Shown here piece by piece: positions 42,989-51,390 of a DNA stretch of 64,000 nucleotides. The stretch's first letter is position 1. Every line of letters begins with the position of its first letter. The translations under genes were made by a program, and so were the position numbers. The DNA is from Bradyrhizobium macuxiense (GTDB lineage Bacteria; Pseudomonadota; Alphaproteobacteria; Rhizobiales; Xanthobacteraceae): positions 1 to 64,000 of the forward strand of contig NZ_VITY01000019.1 of NCBI RefSeq assembly GCF_007993935.1. The letters are read 5' to 3'. The notes below the pieces were generated by a model. That model was not told where the DNA came from. It made no database searches and saw only the letters and a program-made list of their open reading frames with translations.

Positions 42989-43294
42989 GACGCGGCTTTC
43001 CGCGAACGGTTGGCGGTTTCGCCCGGCATTGCAGATTTGGCGGCCACTTGCCACCCGAGATTTGAAGTCATCGCCCGCCGTCCCCGGTCCGATCCGTGTC
43101 GTCCCATCCAAAGCCAGATCAGCACCTGGCATTTCCCATTCCTTATTGCAAGTCATTCGCAATAGCAACTGGGGTGCACCGGATACCCCTTCGATTTGCA
43201 CGCCACTATGACAGTCGCGCAACAGCCGGCGGCAGCAACCCTCGCTGGCTGCGATCGACCCCCGCCCGTGGCAAATCGGCCGCGTCCCGGCCCT

Positions 43295-43534
43295 TCAATC
43301 GACGCCACCATCGTCTTCGTCCCTTGTCTTGATGAATGCCGGTTGGAATGCCCTGCCGAGCACGATCCTGGCGCCGGCTCGTTCCACACGTCGCGTCACC
43401 GACAGCGCCGTCCTTAAGCCGGCGCCTGAAATCATGCGTCGCCGATGGAGCGCGGTTGCGCCGCGCAGGATGGCGCTCGCCAGCCTGAACAACACGATCG
43501 CGCCCCATCGCTGGCCGCGGCCAAGCGTGGTCAC
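43295..43534 (-). CDS. Possible small basic protein, 79 residues
   Basis: Reads from GTG 43534: an N-terminal half with a moderately hydrophobic stretch (WGAIVLFRLASAIL) and many arginines, ending in FIKTRDEDDGGVD. No ribosome-binding site stands out and overlapping frames are open too, so this is a weak call. Confidence 0.3.
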   Translation of the reverse strand: MTTLGRGQRWGAIVLFRLASAILRGATALHRRRMISGAGLRTALSVTRRVERAGARIVLGRAFQPAFIKTRDEDDGGVD

Positions 43535-43620
43535 GCCCCGACCGTGGCGAGCTGGACGATCCGCAGCAGCACGAGGCGCGCATTTTCAAGTCATTGACGA
43601 CGGTCATGACTCATTCCTTC

Positions 43621-43896
43621 TCAGTTGCGTGGCTTGGCGTTTCGGCGGGTCGGGAAACGGATGATGTTGGCCGCATCGGGCGCCGGCCGTGGCGTTGCCG
43701 CGGGCCGGCGCCTCGTTGTCGTGGTGCCGGTATCGAAAACGAGCACGATGCCGAGTGCTGCGAGGTGGCCCACGAGGCCGGCGCTTTCGCCGATGATGCC
43801 GGCAAGGCTTCGCATCACCGGGCCGAGCGGACCTTGGGCGAAGCGCCTCTGCCGGCGCGACTGTTCTGTTGCGATATGTCTTGCGGTCTCTGTCAT
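43621..43896 (-). CDS. Hypothetical protein with one membrane segment, 91 residues
   Basis: ATG 43896 follows GGAGCAAGC, a good ribosome-binding site. A charged N-terminal third (RRQRRFAQG) precedes the hydrophobic region SLAGIIGESAGLVGHLAALGIVLVF, then a Thr/Arg/Pro-rich tail ending IRFPTRRNAKPRN. Possibly an inner-membrane small protein; no family recognised. Confidence 0.5.
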   Translation of the reverse strand: MTETARHIATEQSRRQRRFAQGPLGPVMRSLAGIIGESAGLVGHLAALGIVLVFDTGTTTTRRRPAATPRPAPDAANIIRFPTRRNAKPRN

Positions 43897-44089
43897 GCTT
43901 GCTCCGATCGTCTCCTCGCCGCCCGTTGGGCACGGCACGAGGGACGCGGAGCAGCTAGGCGCGCGCGCAACCTCCGCTGCCGTGAGCAGCGGCTATTCCA
44001 AACGTGATGTCGTTCCCCGGAGGGAGCCCCGTTGCCGCGCCGCGATGGCGCGCAACGGGACAACTAGGTCCTTCGTCCATGTCGGTCCT

Positions 44090-44401
44090 TCAGGCGGTTG
44101 CGGTCAGCTTTGCGGCGAAACGCGCGATTGTTGCGCGCGGGCCGGAATGCCGGTCCGCGCGCCGCTGTCGGTCGAGATCATTCGTGGATGATCCGAGGGT
44201 GGTTTCGACGATCCACCGGCACTCCAGCCGGCCGTCGATCAGGATCCAATGGCAGGCCGGGGTTGGACGCCGGCGGTCCGCCGGGCGGCGAAAACCCGGC
44301 TGGTTGTCATTGGAATAGCTGGCCGCCCGCGGCGGGATCTGCCGCGGCTCGACAACGCGCCGCGGGCTTGCCTGCCGGAATTTTGCGAGCTTTTCGAACA
44401 T
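44090..44401 (-). CDS. Hypothetical protein, 103 residues
   Basis: ATG 44401 is preceded by GGAGGTGAGC, a strong ribosome-binding site. The first half is basic and low-complexity; the second half contains ACHWILIDGRLECRWIVE, a beta-strand-like segment with two cysteines. No domain recognised. The gap 44402-44688 upstream holds nothing identifiable. Confidence 0.5.
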   Translation of the reverse strand: MFEKLAKFRQASPRRVVEPRQIPPRAASYSNDNQPGFRRPADRRRPTPACHWILIDGRLECRWIVETTLGSSTNDLDRQRRADRHSGPRATIARFAAKLTATA

Positions 44402-44688
44402 CGCTCACCTCCACTTCCGCTGTCGCGCGGCAGGCCGGTGAGGAGGCGGCGGTCAGCTAAGGCGCGACCACCCATCCACGCAGGCGATATCTGCGCGATC
44501 AGTCTTGCTGTGTTGCGGCGTCAACAGTCCCGTCGTGGGTCTACTGTCGCCTGAGTTGCTACTGCCCATGTGCCTTCTGTGCTGGCTCGTGGTCCGGTTG
44601 ATGTCCGGGGCAGAACCCCGGTGCGGAACGCATGTTCTGACGCTCGGGCACTACGCCCGTCACAATGGCCTGTCAACCCGATTCTGCT

Positions 44689-44729
44689 ATCCTCCGGGGA
44701 GGATCATGACTATCCTCCCGGGAGGATAG
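44689..44729. promoter_or_regulatory. Two tandem C/G-tract palindromes, likely operators of the CsoR/RcnR-type regulator
   Basis: ATCCTCCGGGGAGGAT (44689-44704) and the perfect 20-bp palindrome CTATCCTCCCGGGAGGATAG (44710-44729) lie in tandem just before the regulator start; the second abuts its ribosome-binding site. CsoR/RcnR/FrmR-type repressors recognise inverted repeats with central G/C tracts, so autorepression is likely. Centre-to-centre distance is about 23 bp, close to two helical turns. Confidence 0.7.
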
Positions 44730-44738
44730 GAGAACCAT

Positions 44739-45008
44739 ATGCCCGACGACCATCCGCATGTTGCGATCGCGCGGCGCCTGAAGCGCGCCAACGGCCATCT
44801 CGAGACCATCGTCGAGATGATCGAGCAGGGTCGGCCCTGTGCGCAGATCGCCCAGCAATTGCAGGCGGTGGAGAGCGCGATCGAGAGCGCCAAGAAGGCG
44901 CTGATCCACGATCACATCGGCCACAGCCTGGAGGAGACGCTGAAGGCGTCGGGTCCGAAGGGCCGCAACATGCTGCGCGACTTCAGGCTGATCGCGAAAT
45001 ATCTGTGA
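44739..45008 (+). CDS. CsoR/RcnR/FrmR-family (DUF156) transcriptional repressor
   Basis: An 89-residue all-helical DNA-binding protein. IARRLKRANGHLETIVEMIEQGRPCAQIAQQLQAVESAI matches the family core. The ligand set is Cys34 and His59 (25 apart, as in RcnR and CsoR); the third position four residues later is Ser63, where CsoR has Cys and RcnR His. N-terminal histidines at 5 and 7 and His57/His62 could add ligands. The sequence is closest in feel to rhizobial DmeR (Ni/Co). Pro2 plus the conserved Cys also allows a formaldehyde-sensing FrmR-like mechanism. No efflux pump or dehydrogenase gene follows, so its targets beyond itself are elsewhere. Confidence 0.85.
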   Translation: MPDDHPHVAIARRLKRANGHLETIVEMIEQGRPCAQIAQQLQAVESAIESAKKALIHDHIGHSLEETLKASGPKGRNMLRDFRLIAKYL

Positions 45009-45121
45009 CGCAAGGTCGCATGAGGCGGACTGACAAGGGTTGACCCGCCCGGGGGATCGCCGGACGGGTCGTGTGCGACACGGGGTGGATGAGGACCCGT
45101 GCCGAACGCAGGATCCGCAGC

Positions 45122-45205
45122 CTAGAGCCTATTCGGCTCTAGATTCCTGTTTGACGTGTTTTCTTCACGCGAACCGGTACCCACTTCGCTCGAAAACACT
45201 ATGCA
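45122..45205. repeat. Divergent copy of interspersed repeat family G
   Basis: AGAGCCTATTCGGCTCTAGA TTCCTGTTTGACGTGTTTTC resembles the family at 22196-22345 (shared CTCTAGATTCCTGTT core and a terminal AACACTAT/ATGCTT section). It follows the regulator gene; 45009-45121 holds nothing recognised. Confidence 0.5.
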
Positions 45206-45215
45206 AACCTGTCGA

Positions 45216-45479
45216 TCAGTAGCAGGAGCGCACGCGGCCGATGTAATTGCCGTAGGCGTCGAACTGGCGCACCCAGACGCAGCGCCGATAGCCGTTGTCG
45301 TAGTAGCCGTCATTGGCCGCGATCGCGCTGCCGACGATGGCGGCGCCGACGAGGCCCGCGCCAACGCCCCAGCCCCAGCCATACGGCTTGGCTTCGGCCT
45401 GCGAGGTGGTGGACGCGATGGTGCCGGTCACGGCGAGCGCGGTGAGGGCGAGGGCGGCAAACTTGGTCTTGATCGACAT
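45216..45479 (-). CDS. Small secreted Gly/Tyr-rich protein, 87 residues
   Basis: ATG 45479 follows GGAG at 7 bp. A signal peptide (KFAALALTALAVTGTIASTTS, cleavage near AEA) precedes a glycine-rich hydrophobic stretch GWGWGVGAGLVGAAIVGSAI and a C-terminal module YRRCVWVRQFDAYGNYIGRV ending in RSCY. Such short Gly-zipper-like proteins are common in bradyrhizobia and their function is unknown. The ending resembles the small secreted protein at 22352-22564. Confidence 0.72.
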   Translation of the reverse strand: MSIKTKFAALALTALAVTGTIASTTSQAEAKPYGWGWGVGAGLVGAAIVGSAIAANDGYYDNGYRRCVWVRQFDAYGNYIGRVRSCY

Positions 45480-45626
45480 GGGATACTCCATCCTGTTTGA
45501 GCGCGGCGCCGGTGTGGTCCGCATGCCCGTTGGACGGAGGCTTTCCGGTTCCGGTTCGAAGCCCGGCCGGGAAATATGGTTTCGTGGATTGTTTCGTCGC
45601 CCCTGCCGGGATGAAGCAAGACTCCG

Positions 45627-46433
45627 TCAGTTGCCCCCGAATACGCCCGGATCGAACCTGTCGACATCGGCAAGCAGCTCGCAGAACGCACGCGCGCCGT
45701 GCTCGATCACCTTCTCACCCTTGTCGGCCGTGGCCTTGGTCGCATCGCCGATGGCGCCGCTTGGATGAAGATCCTGTGCCTGCCAGGCGAACGGCGCCGG
45801 CCGCTGCGTCGACAGCAAGCGATGATCCTTCTCGATCTGAATGCTCGCTGGCTTGAAGTCCGCGATCGCATCCTTCCGCACATGCTGCGGATATTTCGCC
45901 AGCATGATCGAGGTCTCGACCGCGCCGCCATGGATGCCGTGGTGCAATTCGTCTGCCTCGAACAGCCCGTCGGGCGTGCCGAAGCGCGACCAGCTCGTGG
46001 TCACCACCAGCATGTGATGTTGCGCGCGCAGATCCTGCGCGACGAGCTGCATCGCGGCGGAGTTGCCGCCATGGCTGGTCACGATCACGAGCTTCCTGAC
46101 GCCGGCGCGCGCCACGCTCTCGCCGAGCGCCATCCAGCTCTTCAGCGCCACGTCGGTCGGCAGCGTCAGCGTGCCCGGATAATCGATGTGCTCGGTGGAG
46201 ATGCCGACCGGCTGCAAGGGCAGGAAGGTTGCCGGGATGGTGGCCGGCAGCAGCGCCTGCACCCGCGCCAGATACGCCTCGCCAATCATGACGTCGGTTC
46301 CAAGCGGCAGATGCGGTCCGTGCTGCTCGGTCGCGGCCAAAGGCAGCACCGCGATCCAGCGCGCGGCCGCGCCCTTGGCGATATCGGGCCAGTGCATGGC
46401 GGTCCAGTCACGGGGCGGAAGCGTCGAGGTCAT
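45627..46433 (-). CDS. Creatininase family protein
   Basis: A 268-residue metal-dependent amidohydrolase of the creatinine amidohydrolase/MftE/FAPy-deformylase superfamily. LPLAATEQHGPHLPLGTDVMIGE contains the metal-binding Glu, His and Asp; VTSHGGNSAAMQ and HGIHGGAVETSIML supply the remaining ligands (HGGN and the E of GAVETS). ATG 46433 chosen over TTG 46436. It is divergent from an ABC importer/2-hydroxyacid dehydrogenase operon 145 bp away, so it may hydrolyse a cyclic amide brought in by that transporter; this is inference. Confidence 0.87.
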   Translation of the reverse strand: MTSTLPPRDWTAMHWPDIAKGAAARWIAVLPLAATEQHGPHLPLGTDVMIGEAYLARVQALLPATIPATFLPLQPVGISTEHIDYPGTLTLPTDVALKSWMALGESVARAGVRKLVIVTSHGGNSAAMQLVAQDLRAQHHMLVVTTSWSRFGTPDGLFEADELHHGIHGGAVETSIMLAKYPQHVRKDAIADFKPASIQIEKDHRLLSTQRPAPFAWQAQDLHPSGAIGDATKATADKGEKVIEHGARAFCELLADVDRFDPGVFGGN

Positions 46434-46578
46434 CAAGCCGGTCGTTTCAATACAAGCGTTTCATGGGGTGGATTTGCAGGCCAGTTTGTTTAACATCGGT
46501 GGGGCGTTCGCGTCTCCGGGCGCGGGCCACGTCTTCCCGCCTTCCATCATGGGCCATAATGATCGACGGAGTCCAACC

Positions 46579-47622
46579 ATGATCCCGGCCTTTTTGCTGC
46601 GAGCGTTAACCACCGCCCTGCTGGCCGCCACCCTCGGCGTTTCCGCAGGCCTCGTCCCGGCGCGGGCGCAGAGCTCGGACAAGACTTTGGACAAGGTCTC
46701 GTTCGGCACCAATTGGGTCGCCGAGGGCGAGCATGGCGGGTTCTTCCAGGCGCTCGCCGACGGCACCTACAAGAAGTACGGCCTCGACGTCACCATCGTG
46801 CCCGGCGGTCCCAACGAGAACAACCGCATGCTCCTGATCGCGGGCAAGCTCGACTTCTTCATGAGCGCGAACTCGCTGCAGACCTTCGACGCCGTCACCA
46901 ACAACGTGCCGCTGGTCGCCGTCGCGACCATGTTCCAGAAGGACCCGCAGGTCTTCCTGACCCATCCGGAGGTCAAGGTCAGCAAGATCGAGGATCTGAG
47001 GCCGCTCACGCTGCTGATCTCGAAGGAGGGCATCACCAGCTATTTCCAGTGGCTGAAATCCGAATACGGCTTCGACGAGAACAAGGTGAAGCCCTACACC
47101 TTCAACCCGCAGCCTTTCATCGTGAACAAGCAGACCGCGATGCAGGGTTATGTCACCTCCGAGCCCTTTGCGGTCGAGAAAGCCGCCGGCTTCAAGCCGA
47201 ACGTGCTGCTGCTCGCCGATTACGGCTTCAACTCCTATTCGACCTTGATCGAGACCCGCCGCGACCTGGTCGACAAGAAGCCGGACCTGGTGCAGCGCTT
47301 CGTCGATGCCTCGATCGTTGGCTGGTACCATTACGTCTACGGCGACAATTCGGCCGGCAATGCGATGATCAAGAAGCTCAATCCCGACATGAACGACGAG
47401 CTGCTGGCCTATTGTGTTGCCAAGATGCGTGAGTACGGCATCGTCGATTCCGGCGACTCCATCAAGAACGGCATCGGCGCCATGACCGATGAGCGGATGG
47501 CGAGCTTCTTCGACAAGATGGTGCGCGCCGGCGTGGTCAAGAGCACCATCGACTATCACCAGGGCTATACGCTGCGCTTCGTCAACAAGGCGGTCGGCGT
47601 CGAGCTCCGGCCGAAGAACTGA
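46579..47622 (+). CDS. ABC transporter substrate-binding protein (NMT1/THI5-like)
   Basis: A 347-residue periplasmic binding protein. ATG 46579 follows CGGAG. Signal peptide ALTTALLAATLGVSAGLVPARAQ. Mature N-terminus VSFGTNWVAEGEHGGFFQALADGTYKKYGLDVTIVPGGP is characteristic of the NMT1/THI5-like group (pyrimidine, thiamine precursor, riboflavin or sulfonate ligands). The gap to the ATPase gene holds a repeat, but the genes are co-oriented and surely functionally linked. Ligand unknown; the divergent creatininase suggests a cyclic nitrogen compound. Confidence 0.87.
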   Translation: MIPAFLLRALTTALLAATLGVSAGLVPARAQSSDKTLDKVSFGTNWVAEGEHGGFFQALADGTYKKYGLDVTIVPGGPNENNRMLLIAGKLDFFMSANSLQTFDAVTNNVPLVAVATMFQKDPQVFLTHPEVKVSKIEDLRPLTLLISKEGITSYFQWLKSEYGFDENKVKPYTFNPQPFIVNKQTAMQGYVTSEPFAVEKAAGFKPNVLLLADYGFNSYSTLIETRRDLVDKKPDLVQRFVDASIVGWYHYVYGDNSAGNAMIKKLNPDMNDELLAYCVAKMREYGIVDSGDSIKNGIGAMTDERMASFFDKMVRAGVVKSTIDYHQGYTLRFVNKAVGVELRPKN

Positions 47623-47673
47623 CGGCTGCGGACGCGATGAAATCTGACCCGGATATCGCGGCATCGGCGGTCC

Positions 47674-47814
47674 ACCTCTCCCCCTGTGGGAGAGGTCGGA
47701 TCGCATCGTCAGATGCGATCCGGGTGAGGGGTGACGCTCTCTCGTGGGACCTGCGCCCCCTCACCCGGCGCTTCGCGCCGACCTCTCCCCGGTGGGGAGA
47801 GGTGTTCCCCGCGG
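47674..47814. repeat. Interspersed repeat family E (double form)
   Basis: CACCTCTCCCCCTGTGGGAG AGGTCGGATCGCA...GATGCGATCCGGGTGAGGGG on the left, CCCCCTCACCCGGCG..CGCCGACCTCTCCCCGGTG GGGAGAGGTG on the right. Lies inside the ABC operon between binding-protein and ATPase genes. Confidence 0.75.
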
Positions 47815-47845
47815 CGCGATCGCGCTCAGCCATATCCAACCGCAG

Positions 47846-48652
47846 ATGGTAGAGAGCACGGTGCCGGAAGCCGATGCCAGCAGCTCCGCCGTGCGCCTGC
47901 GCGGCGTCACCAAGACCTATGATAGCGGTGTGATGGCGCTCGGGCCGCTCGACCTCGATGTCAAACGCGGCGAGTTCGTCTCGCTGCTCGGGCCGTCCGG
48001 TTGCGGCAAATCCACCGCGCTGCGAATTATCGCAGGCCTCGCCGCACCGAGCATAGGCACGGTCGAGCTCGCGCATCACGACACCGAACGGCGCGGCAGC
48101 CACAGGATCGGCTTCGTGTTCCAGGAGCCGACCCTGATGCCGTGGGCCACCGTGCGCGACAATGTCCGTCTGCCGCTGAAGCTGGCCCGTGCGCCGGTGG
48201 CTGACGCCGAAATGCGCATCGGTGCTGCGCTCGATCAGGTCGGGCTTGCGGAGTTCGCGAGGGCCTATCCGCGCGAATTGTCTGGCGGCATGAAGATGCG
48301 GGTGTCGCTGGCGCGCGCGCTGGTGACCGATCCAGACATCCTGCTGATGGACGAGCCGTTCGCGGCGCTCGACGAGATCACGCGCTTTCGCCTTAACAAC
48401 GATCTCTTGTCGCTGTGGCGTGACTTGCACAAGACCGTCATCTTCGTGACGCACTCGGTGTTCGAGTCGGTCTATCTCTCGGAGCGCGTGATCGTGATGA
48501 CGGCGCGGCCGGGCCGGATCGGCGCGGAGTTTCGCATTACATCGACCGAGCCGCGCGGCGAGGAGTTCCGCACCTCGGCCGAATACGCCGCGTTCTGCCG
48601 CGAGGTCTCCCGTGCGCTGGCGCCATCCTATGCAGGGCAGGCGGGCGCATGA
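47846..48652 (+). CDS. ABC transporter ATP-binding protein
   Basis: A 268-residue ATPase of the nitrate/sulfonate/taurine type. LLGPSGCGKSTALRIIAGL (Walker A), VFQEPTLMPWATV (Q-loop), LSGGMKMRVSLARAL (signature), ILLMDEPFAALDEIT (Walker B) and VTHSVFESVYLSERV (switch His) are intact. Start taken as ATG 47846, after which homology begins; the open frame continues upstream into the repeat. It overlaps the permease gene by 4 bp (ATGA). Confidence 0.92.
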   Translation: MVESTVPEADASSSAVRLRGVTKTYDSGVMALGPLDLDVKRGEFVSLLGPSGCGKSTALRIIAGLAAPSIGTVELAHHDTERRGSHRIGFVFQEPTLMPWATVRDNVRLPLKLARAPVADAEMRIGAALDQVGLAEFARAYPRELSGGMKMRVSLARALVTDPDILLMDEPFAALDEITRFRLNNDLLSLWRDLHKTVIFVTHSVFESVYLSERVIVMTARPGRIGAEFRITSTEPRGEEFRTSAEYAAFCREVSRALAPSYAGQAGA

Positions 48653-49437
48653 AGTCTCCGCAGGACCTCATCCGCTTTCTGCTTCCCGTCGCGGTGTTTG
48701 CCGCGGGGCTCCTGCTCTGGGAAGCGATCGTCCGCGCCTATGGCATCCAGCCCTATGTGCTGCCGAGCCCGCTCTTGGTGCTGAAGACGCTGGTTGCGGA
48801 CTGGCCGATCCTGTCGCAATCGCTCGGCGTCACGCTGCTGACCACGCTCGAAGGTTTCGTTGCAGCCGCGGTCGGCGGCGTCGTGCTGGCGCTGTTGTTC
48901 AACCAGTCGAAATGGCTGGAATATTCTCTGTTTCCCTATGCCGTGGTGCTGCAGGTCACGCCCGTGATCGCGATCGCGCCGCTGCTCCTGATCTATCTGC
49001 AACAACAAACCGCGGTGATCGTCTGCGCCTGGATCGTGGCGTTCTTTCCGGTGCTGTCGAACACCACGCTCGGGCTCAGCTCGGTCGATCGCAACCTCGC
49101 CGGATTGTTTCAACTTTATGGCGCGTCAAGGCTGCAGACGCTGCTGTTCCTGAAGCTGCCCGCGGCGCTGCCCTATATCCTCGGTGGTCTGCGCATCGCC
49201 GGGGGCCTGTCGCTGATCGGCGCCGTGGTCGCGGAGATCGCGGCGGGCAGCGCCGGCGCCGGCTCGGGCCTCGCGTTCCGGATCGCTGAATCCGGTTATC
49301 GGCTGAATATTCCCCGCATGTTCGCAGCACTTCTGCTGCTATCGCTGGCCGGGATTGTCATCTATGGGGTGCTGGCGCTAGTTTCGCACCTGTTGTTGCG
49401 GCGTTGGCATGAGAGCGCGTTAGGAAAGGACAGTTGA
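48649..49437 (+). CDS. ABC transporter permease
   Basis: A 262-residue inner-membrane permease with about six membrane segments and the EAA loop NLAGLFQLYGASRLQTLLFLKLPAALPYILGG. Start ATG overlaps the ATPase stop by 4 bp; the following dehydrogenase ATG overlaps its stop (TGATG). Same family as the permease at 13466-14293 but not a recent duplicate. Confidence 0.9.
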   Translation: MKSPQDLIRFLLPVAVFAAGLLLWEAIVRAYGIQPYVLPSPLLVLKTLVADWPILSQSLGVTLLTTLEGFVAAAVGGVVLALLFNQSKWLEYSLFPYAVVLQVTPVIAIAPLLLIYLQQQTAVIVCAWIVAFFPVLSNTTLGLSSVDRNLAGLFQLYGASRLQTLLFLKLPAALPYILGGLRIAGGLSLIGAVVAEIAAGSAGAGSGLAFRIAESGYRLNIPRMFAALLLLSLAGIVIYGVLALVSHLLLRRWHESALGKDS

Positions 49438-50420
49438 TGGCCCCGATTTCTTCCGAAAAGATCGATCTGCTGATTTATGGACCGATCCGGCCAATCCTCG
49501 AAAACGGCTTTTCCGATCAATACGTGCTGCACAAGGCCGAGAGCCGCGGCGACCTCGAACGGCTGACGCCGGACACGATGAATAAGATCCGCGGCATCGC
49601 CGTCACCTATCACACGATGGCGACCGACAAGACCGCGATGGCGCTGTTTCCCAAGCTCGAGATCGTCGGCAGCTTCGGCGTCGGCTACGACCATGTCGAT
49701 TCCGCCTATGCGCGCGATCACAATATCGTGGTCACCAACACGCCCGATGTGCTGACCGAGGAGGTCGCCGACGTTGCGATGGGGCTGTTGATCGCGACGC
49801 TGCGCGAATTCGTCAAGGCCGATCGCTATGTGCGCTCCGGCCTGTGGCAGACCCAGAATTATCCGCTCAGCGTCGGCTCGCTGCGCGACCGCAAGATCGG
49901 CATCGTCGGCATGGGCCGGATCGGCCAGGCGATCGGGCGGCGTCTCGAAGCCTCGCGGGTGCAGGTCGCCTATCACTCGCGCAATCCGTCAAAGGATGTC
50001 TCTTACAAGCATTATCCCGACCTGATCGAGATGGCGAAGGCGGTCGACACCCTGATCGTCATCGTGCCGGGCGGCGCCTCGACGGCGAAGATGATCAATG
50101 CCGACGTGCTGAAGGCGCTCGGCCCGCGCGGCGTGCTGATCAATGTCGCGCGCGGCTCGGTGGTCGACGAGCCGGCGCTGGTCGCCGCGCTGAAATCCGG
50201 CACCATCCTCGCCGCCGGCCTCGACGTGTTCGCGGCCGAGCCGAACGTGCCGGATGAGCTGAAGGCGATGCAGAACGTCGTGCTGCTGCCGCATATCGGT
50301 TCGGCCTCGGTGGTGACGCGCAACGCGATGGACCAGCTCGTGGTCGACAACATCACGAACTGGTTCGCCGGCAAGCCGCCGTTGACGCCGGTTGCCGAGA
50401 CACCCGTCAAGGATCGCTGA
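49437..50420 (+). CDS. D-isomer-specific 2-hydroxyacid dehydrogenase
   Basis: A 327-residue NAD(P)-dependent dehydrogenase of the glyoxylate/hydroxypyruvate reductase group. The Rossmann motif is GIVGMGRIGQAIGRRLEAS; the HSRNP after strand 2 favours NADP(H). Catalytic residues: Arg in NVARGSVVDEPALV, Glu in DVFAAEPNVP, His in LLPHIGSAS. Start ATG 49437 follows AGGAAAGGA. It belongs to the ABC operon, overlapping genes on both sides, so it probably acts on a 2-oxo or 2-hydroxy acid derived from the imported compound. Confidence 0.9.
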   Translation: MAPISSEKIDLLIYGPIRPILENGFSDQYVLHKAESRGDLERLTPDTMNKIRGIAVTYHTMATDKTAMALFPKLEIVGSFGVGYDHVDSAYARDHNIVVTNTPDVLTEEVADVAMGLLIATLREFVKADRYVRSGLWQTQNYPLSVGSLRDRKIGIVGMGRIGQAIGRRLEASRVQVAYHSRNPSKDVSYKHYPDLIEMAKAVDTLIVIVPGGASTAKMINADVLKALGPRGVLINVARGSVVDEPALVAALKSGTILAAGLDVFAAEPNVPDELKAMQNVVLLPHIGSASVVTRNAMDQLVVDNITNWFAGKPPLTPVAETPVKDR

Positions 50421-51115
50421 TGGCATTGTCCCGCTTCAACGTCGTGCTGCTCGCGCTGCTGGCCGCATCCGGTCCGGCCGCCGCGCAGGATGTCACGACG
50501 TTGAAGAAGGACATGATCGGGCAGTGGGAGCTCGCCACCACCGAGCGCAGCAAGACCTGCGTCGTGACCTTGAAGAGCGATGCGACGCCGCAAGGCTTCA
50601 AGCTCGAGCTCGAGCCGGCCTGCGCTGCCGCGCTGCCGTTCACCAAGGACATCACCGGCTGGAGCATCAAGGGTCTCGGCGACATCGTGCGGCTGCACAA
50701 CGCCGCCGGCGAGGCCGTGATTGATTTCACCGAGGTCGAGACCGGCATCTTCGAGGGCATGCGCACCAACGAGGGCGTCTACATCCTGCAGAACCTCGCG
50801 GCTGCCCGCTCGCTCGCCAAATCGATGGACCAGATGATCGGCGACTGGTCGATGGTCCGCGGCAACGGCCAGGCGATCTGCGCCCTGGTGCTGACCAACA
50901 CCGACGCCGGCAACGACAATTTCCAGGTGTTCATGAAAGGCAAATGCGATCCCGCAGTCGCGGCTTTCAACCCGACGACGTGGCGGCTCGACCACGGCCA
51001 GATGATCCTGATGTCGGCCAAGGGCGAGACCTGGCAATTCGAGGCCGACGACAACGCCCAGTGGCGCCGCGTCCCCGACAGCGCCGACCCGCTGATCATG
51101 CTGCGGGAGCAGTAG
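50420..51115 (+). CDS. Secreted protein with two AprI/Inh-like domains
   Basis: A 231-residue exported protein: signal peptide LSRFNVVLLALLAASGPAAA, then two similar modules, MIGQWELATTERSKTCVVTL...(about 32-112) and MIGDWSMVRGNGQAICALVL...(about 137-222). Each starts GxW, has a Cys-Val/Ala-Val-x-Leu strand and a later Cys (one likely disulfide per module), matching the Inh/AprI metalloprotease inhibitor fold. Start overlaps the dehydrogenase stop by one base, so it is the last gene of the ABC operon. Whether it inhibits a protease is unknown; no protease gene is adjacent. Confidence 0.72.
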   Translation: MALSRFNVVLLALLAASGPAAAQDVTTLKKDMIGQWELATTERSKTCVVTLKSDATPQGFKLELEPACAAALPFTKDITGWSIKGLGDIVRLHNAAGEAVIDFTEVETGIFEGMRTNEGVYILQNLAAARSLAKSMDQMIGDWSMVRGNGQAICALVLTNTDAGNDNFQVFMKGKCDPAVAAFNPTTWRLDHGQMILMSAKGETWQFEADDNAQWRRVPDSADPLIMLREQ

Positions 51116-51174
51116 GGGCTGCTTACATATCCGGAGCGACATGGCGGGTCCGCTGGCCGGGCCACAAAACCACT

Positions 51175-51295
51175 GTCGTCCCTGCGAAAGCAGGGACCCA
51201 TAGCCACGATGCAAGTTGGCTTGCACAGCTTTGGCCACGGCTCGCTTCAGTAACTCGGCCCTGTGGTTATGGGTCCCTGCTTTCGCAGGGACGAC
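51175..51295. repeat. Interspersed palindromic repeat family A
   Basis: GTCGTCCCTGCGAAAGCAGG GACCCATAGCCAC pairs with GTGGTTATGGGTCCCTGCTT TCGCAGGGACGAC, with a 50-bp loop. It follows the operon ending at 51115. Confidence 0.85.
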
Positions 51296-51390
51296 GATCG
51301 GGGAAGGAGCCGTCTTGGCTCTCGATCTGCACGCTCGCTCTTGCCGGCGAAGGGAAGCTTACACAATTTCGGAATATTGGAAATATGTCC

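Noticed and set aside
43206..43607. 133-codon frame on the minus strand overlapping 43295-43534
   Set aside because: Arg/Ser-rich with a poly-Cys/Ser stretch and no ribosome-binding site; the alternative frame was kept only at low confidence.
13466..49437. The two ABC importers as a recent duplication
   Set aside because: Binding proteins, ATPases and permeases differ widely in sequence and the accessory genes are unrelated; they are distant paralogues.
50012..51238. 408-codon frame on the minus strand
   Set aside because: Antisense to the dehydrogenase and Inh-domain genes and runs into a palindromic repeat.
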